Source: Anaerolineaceae bacterium UBA6073
Lineage (GTDB): Bacteria > Chloroflexota > Anaerolineae > Anaerolineales > Anaerolineaceae
Reading direction: 5' to 3'
Assembly: GCA_002436085.1 (NCBI GenBank)
Contig: DIXT01000006.1
Coordinates: forward strand, 3,132 to 67,131
DNA length: 64,000 bases
Positions 34,483 through 44,263 of the stretch are shown here, piece after piece. Position 1 is the stretch's first letter. Every line of letters begins with the position of its first letter. Below the pieces are notes generated by a model. That model was not told the origin of the DNA and searched no databases. It worked only from the letters and a program-made list of their open reading frames with translations. The translations under genes and the position numbers were made by a program.

Positions 34483-37400
34483 ATGTCGTTTGTTCATTTG
34501 CACGTACACTCCTCTTACTCTGTCCTGGACGGATTCGGCAAACCCGCCGATCTGGTCGCCAGAGCGCGTGAACTGGGTATGCCGGCGCTCGCCCTGACGG
34601 ATCATGGGACTATGTTTGGCACGCTGGATTTCTTCAAGGCAGCCAACGCGGCTGGGATCAAGCCAATTATCGGTCTGGAAACCTACCTTGCCCCGCGCTC
34701 CCGCTTTGATAAGGACGTAAGCAAGGATAAAAAGCCCTTTCACCTTGTGCTGCTCGCCGAGAATATGCAGGGCTACAAAAACTTGCTGCAAATCGCCACT
34801 GCCAGCCAATTGGAAGGCTTTTATTACCACCCCCGCATTGATAAAGAATTTCTCGCCGCGCACGCGGACGGGCTGATTGCCAGTTCTGCCTGCCTTTCCG
34901 GCGAGCTTCCGCGCGCGTTATTGGAGGGCGACCCCGAGAAAGCCGAGCGCGCGCTGGGCTGGTATCTGGACTTGTTTGGGCGGGACCACTTTTTCCTGGA
35001 AATTCAGGATCATAACCTGCCGGAGCTGAACCAGGTCAACCGCGGCTTACTGGCGCTGGCGGATAAATTCCAGGCGCGCATGATCGCCACGAACGACGTG
35101 CATTACATCCGGCGCGAGGACGCTGAAATGCAGGATGTGCTCCTGGCAATCCAGACCGGCAAGCTCCTTACCGATCAGAACCGCATGACCATGTCGGACG
35201 ACTCGTATTACCTGCGCAGTCCGCAGGAAATGCGCTACCTCTTTTCTGAAATCCCGGAAGCGCTCAGCAACACGCTCGAAATCGCTGACCGCTGCGAGGT
35301 GGATCTGACCCGCAAGGGTTACCATCTGCCCAGGTTTGAGCTCCCGAACGGGGAAGATCCCGGGACTTACCTGCGCGAACTCTGCCTAACCGGGCTGCAT
35401 ACGCGCATTCCCGCGGAAGCGGACCTGCCGGAGACGCGCGAACGCCTGGATTATGAACTTGGCGTGATCCGAGCCATGGGTTTTGATGAATATTTCCTGA
35501 TTGTGTGGGATTTGTGCCGGCATGCGCGCGAAAAGAACATCTGGTACAACGCGCGCGGATCCGCGGCTGGTTCGCTGGTGGCTTTCGCCTTGGGGATCAC
35601 CTCTGTCGAGCCAATCCGACACAAGCTTATGTTTGAGCGTTTCCTGAACCCGGACCGTGTGACCATGCCCGATATCGACCTGGATTTCCAGGATGACCGG
35701 CGCGCGGATATGATGGAATACTGCAACGAAAAATACGGCGCGGATAAAGTCGCGCAAATTATCACCTTCGGTACCATGGGTGCGCGCGGCGCCATCCGCG
35801 ACGTCGGGCGGGTAATGAACATCCCGCTGCCGGAAGTGGACCGCGTGGCGAAAATCATCCCCGGTCCCCAGCAGGGCAAAACCCCCAGCATCGCTGAAAC
35901 GCTGGAAAAGTCACCCGAACTGCGGGCGGTCTACGAATCCAGCGACCAGATGAAAAAGCTGATCGATACCGCCAGCCGCATGGAAGGCGGCATCCGCAAT
36001 GTTGGCACGCACGCCGCCGGGGTGATCATCAGCGACGCGCCAATCATAGAATATTTGCCGCTGCACCGCCCGACCGGACAAAATGAGGACCTGCCGATTA
36101 AATCAGTCGCCCAATATGATATGGACGGGATCAACGACCTGGGTCTGCTCAAAGTGGACTTTCTGGGGCTGGTCACGCTCACTATCATGGCAAAAGCCTG
36201 CGAACTGATTGAACGCCGGCACGGTAGAAAGCTGACCCTGGAAAATATTCCGACAGACGACCCCGAGGTCTACCGCTACATCAGCGAGGGACACACGGTC
36301 GGGATGTTCCAGCTGGAAGGCGGCGGTATGACCAGCAAGATCATGCAGATGCAGCCGACCGAACTTTCGCACCTTATCGCGATGATCGCGCTTTTCCGCC
36401 CTGGTCCGATGGACATTATTTCGGAGTACATCGACCGGATGCACGGGCGCAAACAGGTTAAATACGCGCACGAAAAGCTAAAGCCTATCCTCGAGGAAAC
36501 CTACGGGCACGCGGTCTATCAGGAACAGGTCATGCAGGCGGCTATCGCTCTGGCCGGCTATTCGCCCGCTGATTCAGACAAGCTGCGCTCGGCTATCTCC
36601 AAGAAGAAAGAAAAAGAAATTGCCGCCCACCGCGTACAATTCATCGAAGGGGCGGTAAAGAACGGCATAGCCCGAAAAGACGCGGAATCGATTTTCACAG
36701 ACTGGGAAGGCTTCGCGCATTACGGTTTTAACAAGAGCCACGCGGCGGATTACGGCGTAATCGCGGTGCAGACTGCCTACCTCAAGTACTACTATCCGGT
36801 GGAATACATGACTGCGCTGCTCTCCGCGTGGAAAAACGACAGTGAAAAATGCGCGCTGTATGTGGCTGAATCCAAGGCGATGGGGCTGGAAGTGCTCCCG
36901 CCGGATGTGAACACCAGCGGATACGATTTTGTGATTGAGGACCGCCCCGACCAGACCGCCGCCATCCGCTTTGGGCTGGGCGCGGTAAAAAACGTCGGCC
37001 AGGCGCCGGTGGATTTAATCATCGCGGCACGCGGCGGAAAAAACTTTACCAGCATTACCGACTTTGCCCGGCGGGTGGACCTGCGCCAGGTCGGCAAACG
37101 TCCGTTGGAATGCCTGATTAAGGTGGGGGCGCTGGACGGATTTGGACCGCGCCACGCGCTGCTGAGCTCGCTGGAGCAATTGGTATCCGTCAGCGCGGCG
37201 CATTTTCACGCGGTGGAATTGGGGCAGCTGACCCTCTTTAGCGGCGCGCAGGAACCCGGCGCGGAAGTGAAGCTCTTCGCGGGCAGCGCGGCTGACCACA
37301 ACGAGCAGTTGGAGTGGGAAAAAGAGCTGCTCGGGCTGTACGTTTCCGATCATCCCCTGAATACCTACATGAGCTTGATTAATGGTCAGATTACGCACCT

Positions 37401-38307
37401 GGCAAACCAGCTGGAAGAACTGAACAACAAGGAATCTGTGGTCGTTGGCGGTCTTGTCAAAAAGGTGCGCCCGATACTGACCAAAAAACAGCAGGAAATG
37501 GGCTTTGTCACCCTTGAAGATAATACCGGCGAGATAGACCTGGTGATGTTCCCGAGCGTGTGGGAAACCAGCGGCAGCCAGATAGAAGGCGGGGCGCTCC
37601 TGTTGGTCAAGGGCAAAGTGGACCATCGTGAAACCAAAGTCAGCGTGCTTGTCGACCAGGTCACACGCGTGGAAACCGACGGACTGAAAGATGGCGCGGC
37701 TGATAACCGCAATCAAGGGCCTTACTATGAGCAGGTGCTTGCCAAGTATTTGCCGGATATTAGCTTGCTCAGACGCTTCGCGCTTGCCGGCGGCTCCGAG
37801 AGCGATTCTGAACCGGACTTTGCGTTGCCGCAGGACGACCTGCTGGAGAGCGCGGATCCGTTTGGGGAACCCGAGTGGGAAGAAGACGCTTTTTTAAGTC
37901 CCGTACCGCCTGCAGTGGTGAGCGAGCCGGAAGCAACCGCTTCTGCCCCGTCGCAAGCAGATAAGGAGAAACCAGCAGAGCCACCAGCTGAGGCGGCACA
38001 AAACCCGCTACCCAGCACGGATCCCGCCCCTGATAAAGCAATACCTGCCGGCCACCAGCGCTCCCCTCGCCTCCTGGTAAAAATCCAATCCTGCGGCGAA
38101 CGCGAACGCGATATACGCCATCTGCGGCAGATACACGGGTTTCTCACCTCGCATCCTGGCGAAAACCACTTCTGCTTTTGCATCGCGGAAGCGGGCTGCA
38201 CCTACGAGATTGACTTCCCGAACGATACTACCGACCTTAGTGAGCGCATTCTGGAAGACCTCAACCGCTTTGTGGGCGGAACGAACGTGTGCGTAACGGT
38301 GGAATGA
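34483..38307 (+). CDS. dnaE: DNA polymerase III alpha subunit
   Basis: 1274 aa replicative polymerase. N-terminal PHP domain (HLHVHSSYSVLDG, LTDHGTM). The polymerase palm has the catalytic Asp pair in MPDIDLDFQDDRR near residue 400 and the third Asp in LLKVDFLGL. The tail has helix-hairpin-helix and OB-fold regions (VVVGGLVKKVRPILTKKQQE). After about residue 1110 an acidic Pro/Ala/Glu-rich linker of roughly 80 residues leads to a last domain (LLVKIQSCGERERDIRHLRQ to VGGTNVCVTVE), the usual place of the tau-binding C-terminal domain. The long linker makes it about 100 residues longer than the E. coli enzyme. Transcribed from its own promoter. DUF3090 follows after 23 bp. Confidence 0.95.
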   Translation: MSFVHLHVHSSYSVLDGFGKPADLVARARELGMPALALTDHGTMFGTLDFFKAANAAGIKPIIGLETYLAPRSRFDKDVSKDKKPFHLVLLAENMQGYKNLLQIATASQLEGFYYHPRIDKEFLAAHADGLIASSACLSGELPRALLEGDPEKAERALGWYLDLFGRDHFFLEIQDHNLPELNQVNRGLLALADKFQARMIATNDVHYIRREDAEMQDVLLAIQTGKLLTDQNRMTMSDDSYYLRSPQEMRYLFSEIPEALSNTLEIADRCEVDLTRKGYHLPRFELPNGEDPGTYLRELCLTGLHTRIPAEADLPETRERLDYELGVIRAMGFDEYFLIVWDLCRHAREKNIWYNARGSAAGSLVAFALGITSVEPIRHKLMFERFLNPDRVTMPDIDLDFQDDRRADMMEYCNEKYGADKVAQIITFGTMGARGAIRDVGRVMNIPLPEVDRVAKIIPGPQQGKTPSIAETLEKSPELRAVYESSDQMKKLIDTASRMEGGIRNVGTHAAGVIISDAPIIEYLPLHRPTGQNEDLPIKSVAQYDMDGINDLGLLKVDFLGLVTLTIMAKACELIERRHGRKLTLENIPTDDPEVYRYISEGHTVGMFQLEGGGMTSKIMQMQPTELSHLIAMIALFRPGPMDIISEYIDRMHGRKQVKYAHEKLKPILEETYGHAVYQEQVMQAAIALAGYSPADSDKLRSAISKKKEKEIAAHRVQFIEGAVKNGIARKDAESIFTDWEGFAHYGFNKSHAADYGVIAVQTAYLKYYYPVEYMTALLSAWKNDSEKCALYVAESKAMGLEVLPPDVNTSGYDFVIEDRPDQTAAIRFGLGAVKNVGQAPVDLIIAARGGKNFTSITDFARRVDLRQVGKRPLECLIKVGALDGFGPRHALLSSLEQLVSVSAAHFHAVELGQLTLFSGAQEPGAEVKLFAGSAADHNEQLEWEKELLGLYVSDHPLNTYMSLINGQITHLANQLEELNNKESVVVGGLVKKVRPILTKKQQEMGFVTLEDNTGEIDLVMFPSVWETSGSQIEGGALLLVKGKVDHRETKVSVLVDQVTRVETDGLKDGAADNRNQGPYYEQVLAKYLPDISLLRRFALAGGSESDSEPDFALPQDDLLESADPFGEPEWEEDAFLSPVPPAVVSEPEATASAPSQADKEKPAEPPAEAAQNPLPSTDPAPDKAIPAGHQRSPRLLVKIQSCGERERDIRHLRQIHGFLTSHPGENHFCFCIAEAGCTYEIDFPNDTTDLSERILEDLNRFVGGTNVCVTVE

Positions 38308-38330
38308 TTCCTTGACCCCGGAGAAAATTT

Positions 38331-38855
38331 ATGTCGGATGTGAACCTCGATTTTAACCCGACCGAATTCTTGATCCTGTCTGCTATTGGCAAACCAGGCA
38401 AGCGCACATTTTTTTTGCGCGGGGGGAATAAAGATCTGACCATTACCCTGCGGATTGAAAAATTTCAGGTGCAGATGCTGGCGGCTGGCGCCGCCCACTT
38501 TCTGGCGGACCTCAAGAACAGATTCCCGGAGCTGGACGAACCGGTGGGGACTTATGACGAAAGCCGCATGGTGCTGGAACCTCCCATCGACCCGCTTTTC
38601 CAGGTCGTTGAGATGAGCATGGGTTATGACATTGAAAACGATCTGGTCGTGCTGATTTTCGAATCCCCTAAGGCGGAAGATGCTGCGGAAGCGCCTGGCG
38701 TGGTCCGGTTTTGGTGCAAACGCGCGGAGCTTGCCGGCCTGGCTGCCTGGGCGCGCGAGCTGGTCTCGCGCGGCAGGCCGATGTTGGATGACCCCGCGAG
38801 CATTGAGCCGCCTGAAGGGGGCCTGTTGCCGCGCAATAACGGGCACAAACACTAA
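38331..38855 (+). CDS. DUF3090 family protein
   Basis: 174 aa. The family pattern is visible: GKPGKRTFFLRGGNKDLTIT, then IEKFQVQMLAAG, a long middle part, and VVRFWCKRAELAGLAAWARE. In other members the C-terminus has a CxxCGxPMDPxGHxCPRxNG metal-binding knuckle. Here the corresponding stretch reads VSRGRPMLDDPASIEPPEGG and ends LLPRNNGHKH without a single Cys, so the knuckle has been lost. Co-oriented with the next gene (9 bp apart), its usual partner. Function unknown. Confidence 0.82.
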   Translation: MSDVNLDFNPTEFLILSAIGKPGKRTFFLRGGNKDLTITLRIEKFQVQMLAAGAAHFLADLKNRFPELDEPVGTYDESRMVLEPPIDPLFQVVEMSMGYDIENDLVVLIFESPKAEDAAEAPGVVRFWCKRAELAGLAAWARELVSRGRPMLDDPASIEPPEGGLLPRNNGHKH

Positions 38856-38864
38856 ATTTCATTC

Positions 38865-39602
38865 ATGGATGAATCTACGCTGCTGCGCACGCTCGAACAC
38901 GGGCAGGTCAGCCTTCTGGGTCAGTTCACGCGCAGTTCTAACTTCACCTTGCTGGTCGAATGTACAGCGGACGGCGAAAGCCTGCGGGTGTTATACAAAC
39001 CCGCGCGCAGGCAGCAGCCCCTGTGGGACTTTGTCCCCGAGACGCTGCCGAAACGGGAAACTGCCGCCTGGCTGCTCTGCCAGCAGTTGGGTTGGAACTT
39101 CGTGCCCCTGACTATCTACCGCATAAAGGGTTTGCCAGCTGGCGAGGGTTCCTTGCAGTTGTTTGTGGAGCACGACCCCGCCTTGCATTATTTCACCCTG
39201 ACTGCCTCTGAACGCGAAACCCTTCAGCCCCTGGCGCTGTTTGACCTGCTGGCGAATAACGCCGACCGCAAGGGCGGGCATATCCTGCGGGACGCGTCCG
39301 GCAAGCTGTGGGCGATTGACCACGCCCTGTGTTTCCACGCTAAGCCTAAGCTGCGCACCGTGGTGTGGGACTTTGCCGGTCAGCCGTTGCCTGAAGCGCT
39401 GCTGCAGGCGCTGGGTGCGCTCTTTGCAGAGCTTGCGCCGGGGCAGCTTTTCCTGCTGGAACTCGGTAAGTACCTGAGCGAAGCAGAAACAAACAGCCTG
39501 CGCAGACGCTGCGTAAAGTTGCTGGCAGACCAACACTTCCCCTTTCCGGATGAAGACCGGCGCGCTTTCCCATGGCCGCCTGTCACATGGCCGCCGGTGT
39601 AA
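38865..39602 (+). CDS. SCO1664-family kinase-fold protein
   Basis: 245 aa. Resembles the small PI3/PI4-kinase-like family that sits beside DUF3090. It has a Lys-containing strand (LRVLYKPARRQQPLWDF), a catalytic-like loop LFDLLANNADRKGGHIL and a metal-binding-like AIDHALCFH. In actinobacteria this pair is joined by a histidine-phosphatase gene (MSMEG_4193 type); none is seen here. The C-terminus has a Trp/Pro repeat (PWPPVTWPPV). Start at 38865 is 9 bp after DUF3090; function unknown. Confidence 0.78.
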   Translation: MDESTLLRTLEHGQVSLLGQFTRSSNFTLLVECTADGESLRVLYKPARRQQPLWDFVPETLPKRETAAWLLCQQLGWNFVPLTIYRIKGLPAGEGSLQLFVEHDPALHYFTLTASERETLQPLALFDLLANNADRKGGHILRDASGKLWAIDHALCFHAKPKLRTVVWDFAGQPLPEALLQALGALFAELAPGQLFLLELGKYLSEAETNSLRRRCVKLLADQHFPFPDEDRRAFPWPPVTWPPV

Positions 39603-39653
39603 ACAATCCCGCTATACTATAATTGAGAGCAATACAAACTTATGAGGTGAACC

Positions 39654-40688
39654 TTGACGGAAACAGTTCGCTTGGTGATGGTTGGTTTTGGCAATGTAGG
39701 CAAAGCTTTTGCCCGCCTGCTGCTGGATAAGGAAGCAGAATTGCTGGAACGCTACCAGTTGAAACTGGTGGTGACCGGCATTTGTACCCGTTCCCACGGC
39801 AGCGCGATTGACCCGCGCGGGCTGGACTTGCAGGCTGTGCTGGAGACCCTGAAAACCAGCGGCTCGCTCAGCGGTCTGGATCGCGCGGGCTTCAGCGGCA
39901 GCGTAATGGATTTCATTCAGGCCTGTGAGGGCGATGTGCTGCTCGAGTCCACGCCCGTGAACCCGAAATCGGGTCAGCCCGCGCTTTCGCACCTGGAAGC
40001 CGGCTTACGCAAAGGCATGCACGCCGTCACCCCGAACAAGGGTCCGGTGGTGTTCGGCTACCAGCAGCTGACCGCGCTAGCGGAGAGCATGGGGAAAAAG
40101 TTCCTGTTTGAATCCACGGTGATGGACGGCGCGCCGATTTTTTCGCTCTTCCGCAAAAATTTAGCTCTTGCCAGTCTGAAAGGTTTTACGGGCGTGCTGA
40201 ATTCCTGCACAAACCTGCTCATCGGGCGCATGGAAGACGGGGAGACTTTTGAACAGGCGCTCGACTACGCCCGTTCCATCGGCATCACCGAGACCGACCC
40301 CAGCAATGACGTGGACGGCTGGGACGCCGCCATCAAGGTTTCCGCGCTGGCAACTGTGCTGATGAAGCACCCGCTGACGCCGGTGGAAGTGCAGCCGACC
40401 GGCATCCGCGGGATTACGCCCGAGAAAATTGCCGAAGCGCGCGCGGCAGGCAAACGCTGGAAGCTGGTCTGTTCCGCCGGTTACGATGAGCAGGGGCAGT
40501 TTTTTGCGCGGGTCCGCCCTGAGATGGTGGGCCCGGAATCACCGTTCTTTTCGGTCTATGGCACAGATTCCATTGTAGTCTTCAACACCGATGTGCTGCC
40601 TGGCCTGGGCATCCTTGAGACTAAAGCCACCCCCTACACCACGGCGTACGGAATGCTCTCGGATGTGCTTTCCGCGCTGAGAGACTGA
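39654..40688 (+). CDS. hom: Homoserine dehydrogenase
   Basis: 344 aa, catalytic domains only, without the C-terminal ACT domain, so probably not feedback-controlled by threonine through ACT. NAD(P)-binding GFGNVGKAFARLL at the N-terminus; VTPNKGPVVFGY, ESTVMDGAPIFSLF, GVLNSCTNLLIGRMEDGETF and DPSNDVDGWDAAIKVSAL are the family blocks, the last holding the catalytic Asp and Lys. The TTG start at 39654 follows GAGGTG. Overlapping TATACT and TATAAT boxes at 39613-39623 suggest a promoter just after the SCO1664-like gene. Makes homoserine for Thr and Met. Confidence 0.93.
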   Translation: MTETVRLVMVGFGNVGKAFARLLLDKEAELLERYQLKLVVTGICTRSHGSAIDPRGLDLQAVLETLKTSGSLSGLDRAGFSGSVMDFIQACEGDVLLESTPVNPKSGQPALSHLEAGLRKGMHAVTPNKGPVVFGYQQLTALAESMGKKFLFESTVMDGAPIFSLFRKNLALASLKGFTGVLNSCTNLLIGRMEDGETFEQALDYARSIGITETDPSNDVDGWDAAIKVSALATVLMKHPLTPVEVQPTGIRGITPEKIAEARAAGKRWKLVCSAGYDEQGQFFARVRPEMVGPESPFFSVYGTDSIVVFNTDVLPGLGILETKATPYTTAYGMLSDVLSALRD

Positions 40689-40696
40689 AGCGCGCT

Positions 40697-41173
40697 ATGG
40701 CGGTTGTTTTTCTGGGCTTGGGCACGAATCTGGGCAGCAGGGCGGAGAACCTAACGGCTGCCCGCGAGCAGCTCGCCGCGAAACTGCGTGTGCTGCGCGC
40801 CTCGTCCGTGTACGAAACCGAGCCCTGGGGCTTTCGCGAGCAGCCGGCCTTCCTGAACCAGGTCCTCCATGTGGAAACCGACCTGAGCCCGGCCAGGCTG
40901 CTGCGTTACCTCAAGCGCCTTGAGAAACAGTTGGGCAGAACCAAAAGCTTCCGCTACGGTCCGCGCCTGATTGATATTGACATTCTATTTTATGCCCAAT
41001 TGGTCATAAATACGCGGCGGCTGCAAATCCCGCACCCAAGACTGCCCGAACGCGCCTTTGTGCTCGTCCCGCTGGCGGAAATTGCCCCGGACTTCGTGCA
41101 TCCTGTTCTCAGGCGGACTGTGAGCGAACTGCTGCTGGACTGCCCGGACAAAGAAAGCGTGAAAAAGTGCTGA
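40697..41173 (+). CDS. folK: HPPK, 2-amino-4-hydroxy-6-hydroxymethyldihydropteridine diphosphokinase
   Basis: 158 aa folate-pathway enzyme. FLGLGTNLGSRAENL at the N-terminus, SSVYETEPWGFREQPAFLNQ (pterin loop), GRTKSFRYGPRLIDIDILFY (the catalytic DxD) and IPHPRLPERAFVLVPL. Starts 8 bp after hom and overlaps the next gene by 7 bp. No other folate genes are near. Confidence 0.95.
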   Translation: MAVVFLGLGTNLGSRAENLTAAREQLAAKLRVLRASSVYETEPWGFREQPAFLNQVLHVETDLSPARLLRYLKRLEKQLGRTKSFRYGPRLIDIDILFYAQLVINTRRLQIPHPRLPERAFVLVPLAEIAPDFVHPVLRRTVSELLLDCPDKESVKKC

Positions 41174-43002
41174 ACGCACTGGCTCTGGCTGCCTTTTTGC
41201 TGCCCGGGCTGTGCTGGTGGGTCTGGCTGGGGGACCGCGACAAAGACCCGCTGGAAGCCCTGGCCGGCATCCTGGGCGTGAGCGTCGCGATGACCGCGCT
41301 TGGCGCGCTGTTTTTCTACGCCGTGCGCCTGCCGCTTACGGCGGGGCTGCTGGGGGCATTGCTTGGCATCACGCTCACCCTGACGGGCTTCAGAATTTAC
41401 CGCAGGCGAAACGAACGCCTCTTTACTTGGGGCTGGGTTTTGGCCCTGGCAGCTGTTGGCGCGTTGTGCTTTTGGCGCTTGTGGCAGGCGCGCGGGTTGG
41501 CGCTGCCGGCCTGGGTCGATTCCCTGCACCACAGCCTGATTATCCGCAAGATGATTGAAGCCGGCGGGCTGACCAGCACGCTCGAGCCCTACCTGCCTGG
41601 TCCGTTTTACTATCATTACGCCGTCCACAGCGCGGCAGCGCTGGTATCCGCCCTCAGCGGAAATACGCCGGCCGAGACCCTGCTGCGGCTCGGGCAGATA
41701 TTCACGGCGGGGGTGTCGCTCTCCGCGTACAGCCTGTTGAAGGCCAGCGCTAAAGATTGGCGCCCGGCCGCGCTGGCGGCGCTGCTCCTGGCTTTTGCCA
41801 CCAAAATGCCCGGCTATTACCTCAGTTGGGGGCGCTACACGCTGCTGACCGGCATGCTGCTGCTGCCCCTGGCGATGGCGGAAGCAGTAAGGGTCGCGCA
41901 TGGGGAAAAGCTGCGCCGCTCCGCGCCGCTGCTGGCAGTGCTCACGGCAGGCACGCTGCTCAGCCACTACCTGGCAGCCTTCCTGCTGGCGCTGTTCCTG
42001 GTTGTGCTTGCGCTTTCGCAGCTCGTGCGGAATATCCGCCAAAAAAGCCGGGACTGGCAGCCTTTGCTGGCGCTGGCGGGGTCCGCGCTGGCAGGTCTGG
42101 CGCTGGTTTCGCGCTGGTATTGGCGCGTGTTCCGCTACTCGCGCGGGATAATTTCCACCGAAATTCGACTGCCCGCATCCGGCGCTCTGAACGCCGATAA
42201 CTGGGACTACTTCTGGAACCTCGTCGGACCGCTGACCGGCTATGTGGTCTTGGGTCTGGCGGTTGGCGGGTTGGTTTGGGCGCTTACCCGCGCCCGCACG
42301 CGCCCGCTGGCAATCTGGGGCTTACTGGTCGCGCTGCTTTCCCTGCCGCTTGGGCTGGTATTGGGTCCCTTCCGCAGCGACCACTTCAGCCTGGCACTCT
42401 TTTTGCCGGCGGTGTGCCTGAGCGCGTGTTTGCTGGTCTGGGTTGGGGACTGGCTGGGACCCCGGCTGCCCCGGAAGGCGTGGGGAACGGCCGCGGCGCT
42501 GTTGGTCTGCGCGGCGCTGCTGGGCGGGGGCGCCTGGCTGAACCGCGAACCGGTCAATGCCAGCACCATCCTGGCGGATGAAAACGACCTGGCGGCATTG
42601 GAGTGGATTGAAGACCATCTGCCGGCAGACGCGCGTTTCTTCATCAATACCACTGGCTGGGGCTACGGGCTTTACCGCGGCATGGACGGCGGCGCCTGGA
42701 TTTTGCCGTACACAGGCAGGTGGTCGCTGGCCCCGACCATCTTTTACAGCTTCAGCGGCGAGGAACAGACCTACCTGCCCTGGATTGACTGGAGCGAGCG
42801 CGCCTCCGGGGTGAACGGCTGCACGGAGGAGTTCAGGGCTTTGACCAAGGAAGCAGGATTGAATTACCTGTACCTGCGGGAGGGCGTTGGCAGTTTGCAG
42901 GCGGAAGCATTGCGGGGCTGCGCTGAGGCGCGCCAGCTCTATTCTGCCGGCGGGGTGAGCATCTGGCTGTGGGATGCAGATCCTTCCAGTGAGGATTTAT
43001 AA
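41167..43002 (+). CDS. Large multi-pass membrane protein, GT-C-like
   Basis: 611 aa, very Leu/Ala-rich, about twelve membrane helices. A loop after the early helices reads PAWVDSLHHSLIIRKMIEAG (Asp at the GT-C acid position). The next loop, LPGPFYYHYAVHSAAALVSA, is also GT-C-like. The last 100 residues are soluble (ALEWIEDHLPADARFFINTT, ILPYTGRWSLAPTIFY). Likely a membrane glycosyltransferase or related protein, sugar unknown. The GTG start overlaps folK. A 39-codon ATG frame at 43006-43125 in the gap to the next gene is probably chance. GC content falls sharply just after this gene. Confidence 0.7.
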   Translation: MLNALALAAFLLPGLCWWVWLGDRDKDPLEALAGILGVSVAMTALGALFFYAVRLPLTAGLLGALLGITLTLTGFRIYRRRNERLFTWGWVLALAAVGALCFWRLWQARGLALPAWVDSLHHSLIIRKMIEAGGLTSTLEPYLPGPFYYHYAVHSAAALVSALSGNTPAETLLRLGQIFTAGVSLSAYSLLKASAKDWRPAALAALLLAFATKMPGYYLSWGRYTLLTGMLLLPLAMAEAVRVAHGEKLRRSAPLLAVLTAGTLLSHYLAAFLLALFLVVLALSQLVRNIRQKSRDWQPLLALAGSALAGLALVSRWYWRVFRYSRGIISTEIRLPASGALNADNWDYFWNLVGPLTGYVVLGLAVGGLVWALTRARTRPLAIWGLLVALLSLPLGLVLGPFRSDHFSLALFLPAVCLSACLLVWVGDWLGPRLPRKAWGTAAALLVCAALLGGGAWLNREPVNASTILADENDLAALEWIEDHLPADARFFINTTGWGYGLYRGMDGGAWILPYTGRWSLAPTIFYSFSGEEQTYLPWIDWSERASGVNGCTEEFRALTKEAGLNYLYLREGVGSLQAEALRGCAEARQLYSAGGVSIWLWDADPSSEDL

Positions 43003-43132
43003 TGTATGATTCAAGTGGAGTTGCCTATGCCCTCGATTGAAAATAAAACCGCGAGAGGAACCTCAGGATTAAACCTGGTCTATGGCCTGAATGGTATGGA
43101 AATCTATCAAATCTGTGAAAGATGATTTTGCT

Positions 43133-44263
43133 ATGAAAGTTTGCTACTTTGGTACGTACCGTGCTGAATACAACAGAAATAAGATCATGATTTCAGCGTT
43201 GCAGAGTGCTGGTGTGGATGTGATAATTTGCCATGAAAACCTCTGGCACAGCATTGAAGACCGTGTACGCGTGACAGCGGGGGGCTGGCGCAGCCCGAAA
43301 TTCTGGTGGCGGGTAATCAAAACGTATACCAGATTGATCTTTAAAAGCTTCTTCATCGAAGAATTTGATGTCATGGTTGTTGGATATCCAGGTCAATTCG
43401 ATGTGTTTCTTGCAAGGATTATTTGCTCTTTGAAGAAAAAACCGTTGGTTTGGGACGTGTTTATGTCGCTTTACCTTGTTGCGATTGAGAGGAGTTTGGA
43501 GGCGTCGCGTCACTCTGCAGTTAATTTCCTCAGGCGGATTGAGAGGAAAGCGCTTCGTATTCCTGACCTTCTAATACAAGATACTCCCCAGTATGTGGCT
43601 TGGTTCTTAGAAACGTACGGGATTGATGCAGACAGATTCAGACTTGTTCCTACTGGAGCGGATAATAGCATCTTCAAGCCAATAGATGATGCCGGTGGAA
43701 AAAACGATATGTTCCGGGTTTTGTATTTCGGAACATTTATTACCAATCATGGGCTTGATCACATTATAGACGCTGCCAAAGTATTAGCATTCAGAGATGA
43801 CATTGAATTCCTGTTTATTGGAGTTGGTCCTGAAAAAGAAAGAATTGTTCATAAAGCAAAAACAGAAAAGTTAGAAAATGTCAATTTTTTAGACTGGTGC
43901 TCCCAGGCTGAATTAGTAGAACAAATAGGATCGGCAGATATTTGTCTGGGTGCGTTTGGAAGCACATCTCAGTCCTTGATGACAGTCCAAAACAAAATTT
44001 ATGAATGCATGGCTTGTGGTAAGGCAGTCATAACGGGAATCAGCCCTGCAGTTCAAGATCAATTCGCCGATGAAGGCGAATTAAAAATGTGTGAGCGGAA
44101 TGGCAAATCGATAGCGGAAGCAATCTTGTATCTAAAAGAAAACCCGAACCTTATTCAGAGAATCAGTCACCAAGCCAGGCAATCTTTTCTCGATAACTAC
44201 TCAGTCAATGCGCTTGGGAAAATCTTTCGAGCGCATTTGGAAACCGTACTCAAATGCAAATAA
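43133..44263 (+). CDS. GT4 glycosyltransferase (first gene of the AT-rich cluster)
   Basis: 376 aa GT-B enzyme. VCYFGTYRAEYNRNKIMISA is a common N-terminus of this family. The C-terminal half has FRVLYFGTFITNHGLDHIID, FIGVGPEKERIVHKA, LGAFGSTSQSLMTVQNKIYE and MACGKAVITG, the nucleotide-sugar site. The start at 43133 fits this N-terminus; an upstream ATG at 43091 adds 14 residues and has no better ribosome site. Codon use and GC are clearly unlike the preceding genes. Overlaps the flippase gene by 10 bp. Confidence 0.87.
   Translation: MKVCYFGTYRAEYNRNKIMISALQSAGVDVIICHENLWHSIEDRVRVTAGGWRSPKFWWRVIKTYTRLIFKSFFIEEFDVMVVGYPGQFDVFLARIICSLKKKPLVWDVFMSLYLVAIERSLEASRHSAVNFLRRIERKALRIPDLLIQDTPQYVAWFLETYGIDADRFRLVPTGADNSIFKPIDDAGGKNDMFRVLYFGTFITNHGLDHIIDAAKVLAFRDDIEFLFIGVGPEKERIVHKAKTEKLENVNFLDWCSQAELVEQIGSADICLGAFGSTSQSLMTVQNKIYECMACGKAVITGISPAVQDQFADEGELKMCERNGKSIAEAILYLKENPNLIQRISHQARQSFLDNYSVNALGKIFRAHLETVLKCK

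Noticed and set aside
40990..42042. 350-codon minus-strand frame over folK and the membrane protein
   Set aside because: Antisense shadow with a Gln/Arg-rich, motif-free translation.
43006..43125. 39-codon frame at the left border of the AT-rich island
   Set aside because: Short, no ribosome site, no similarity recognised; possibly a chance frame.
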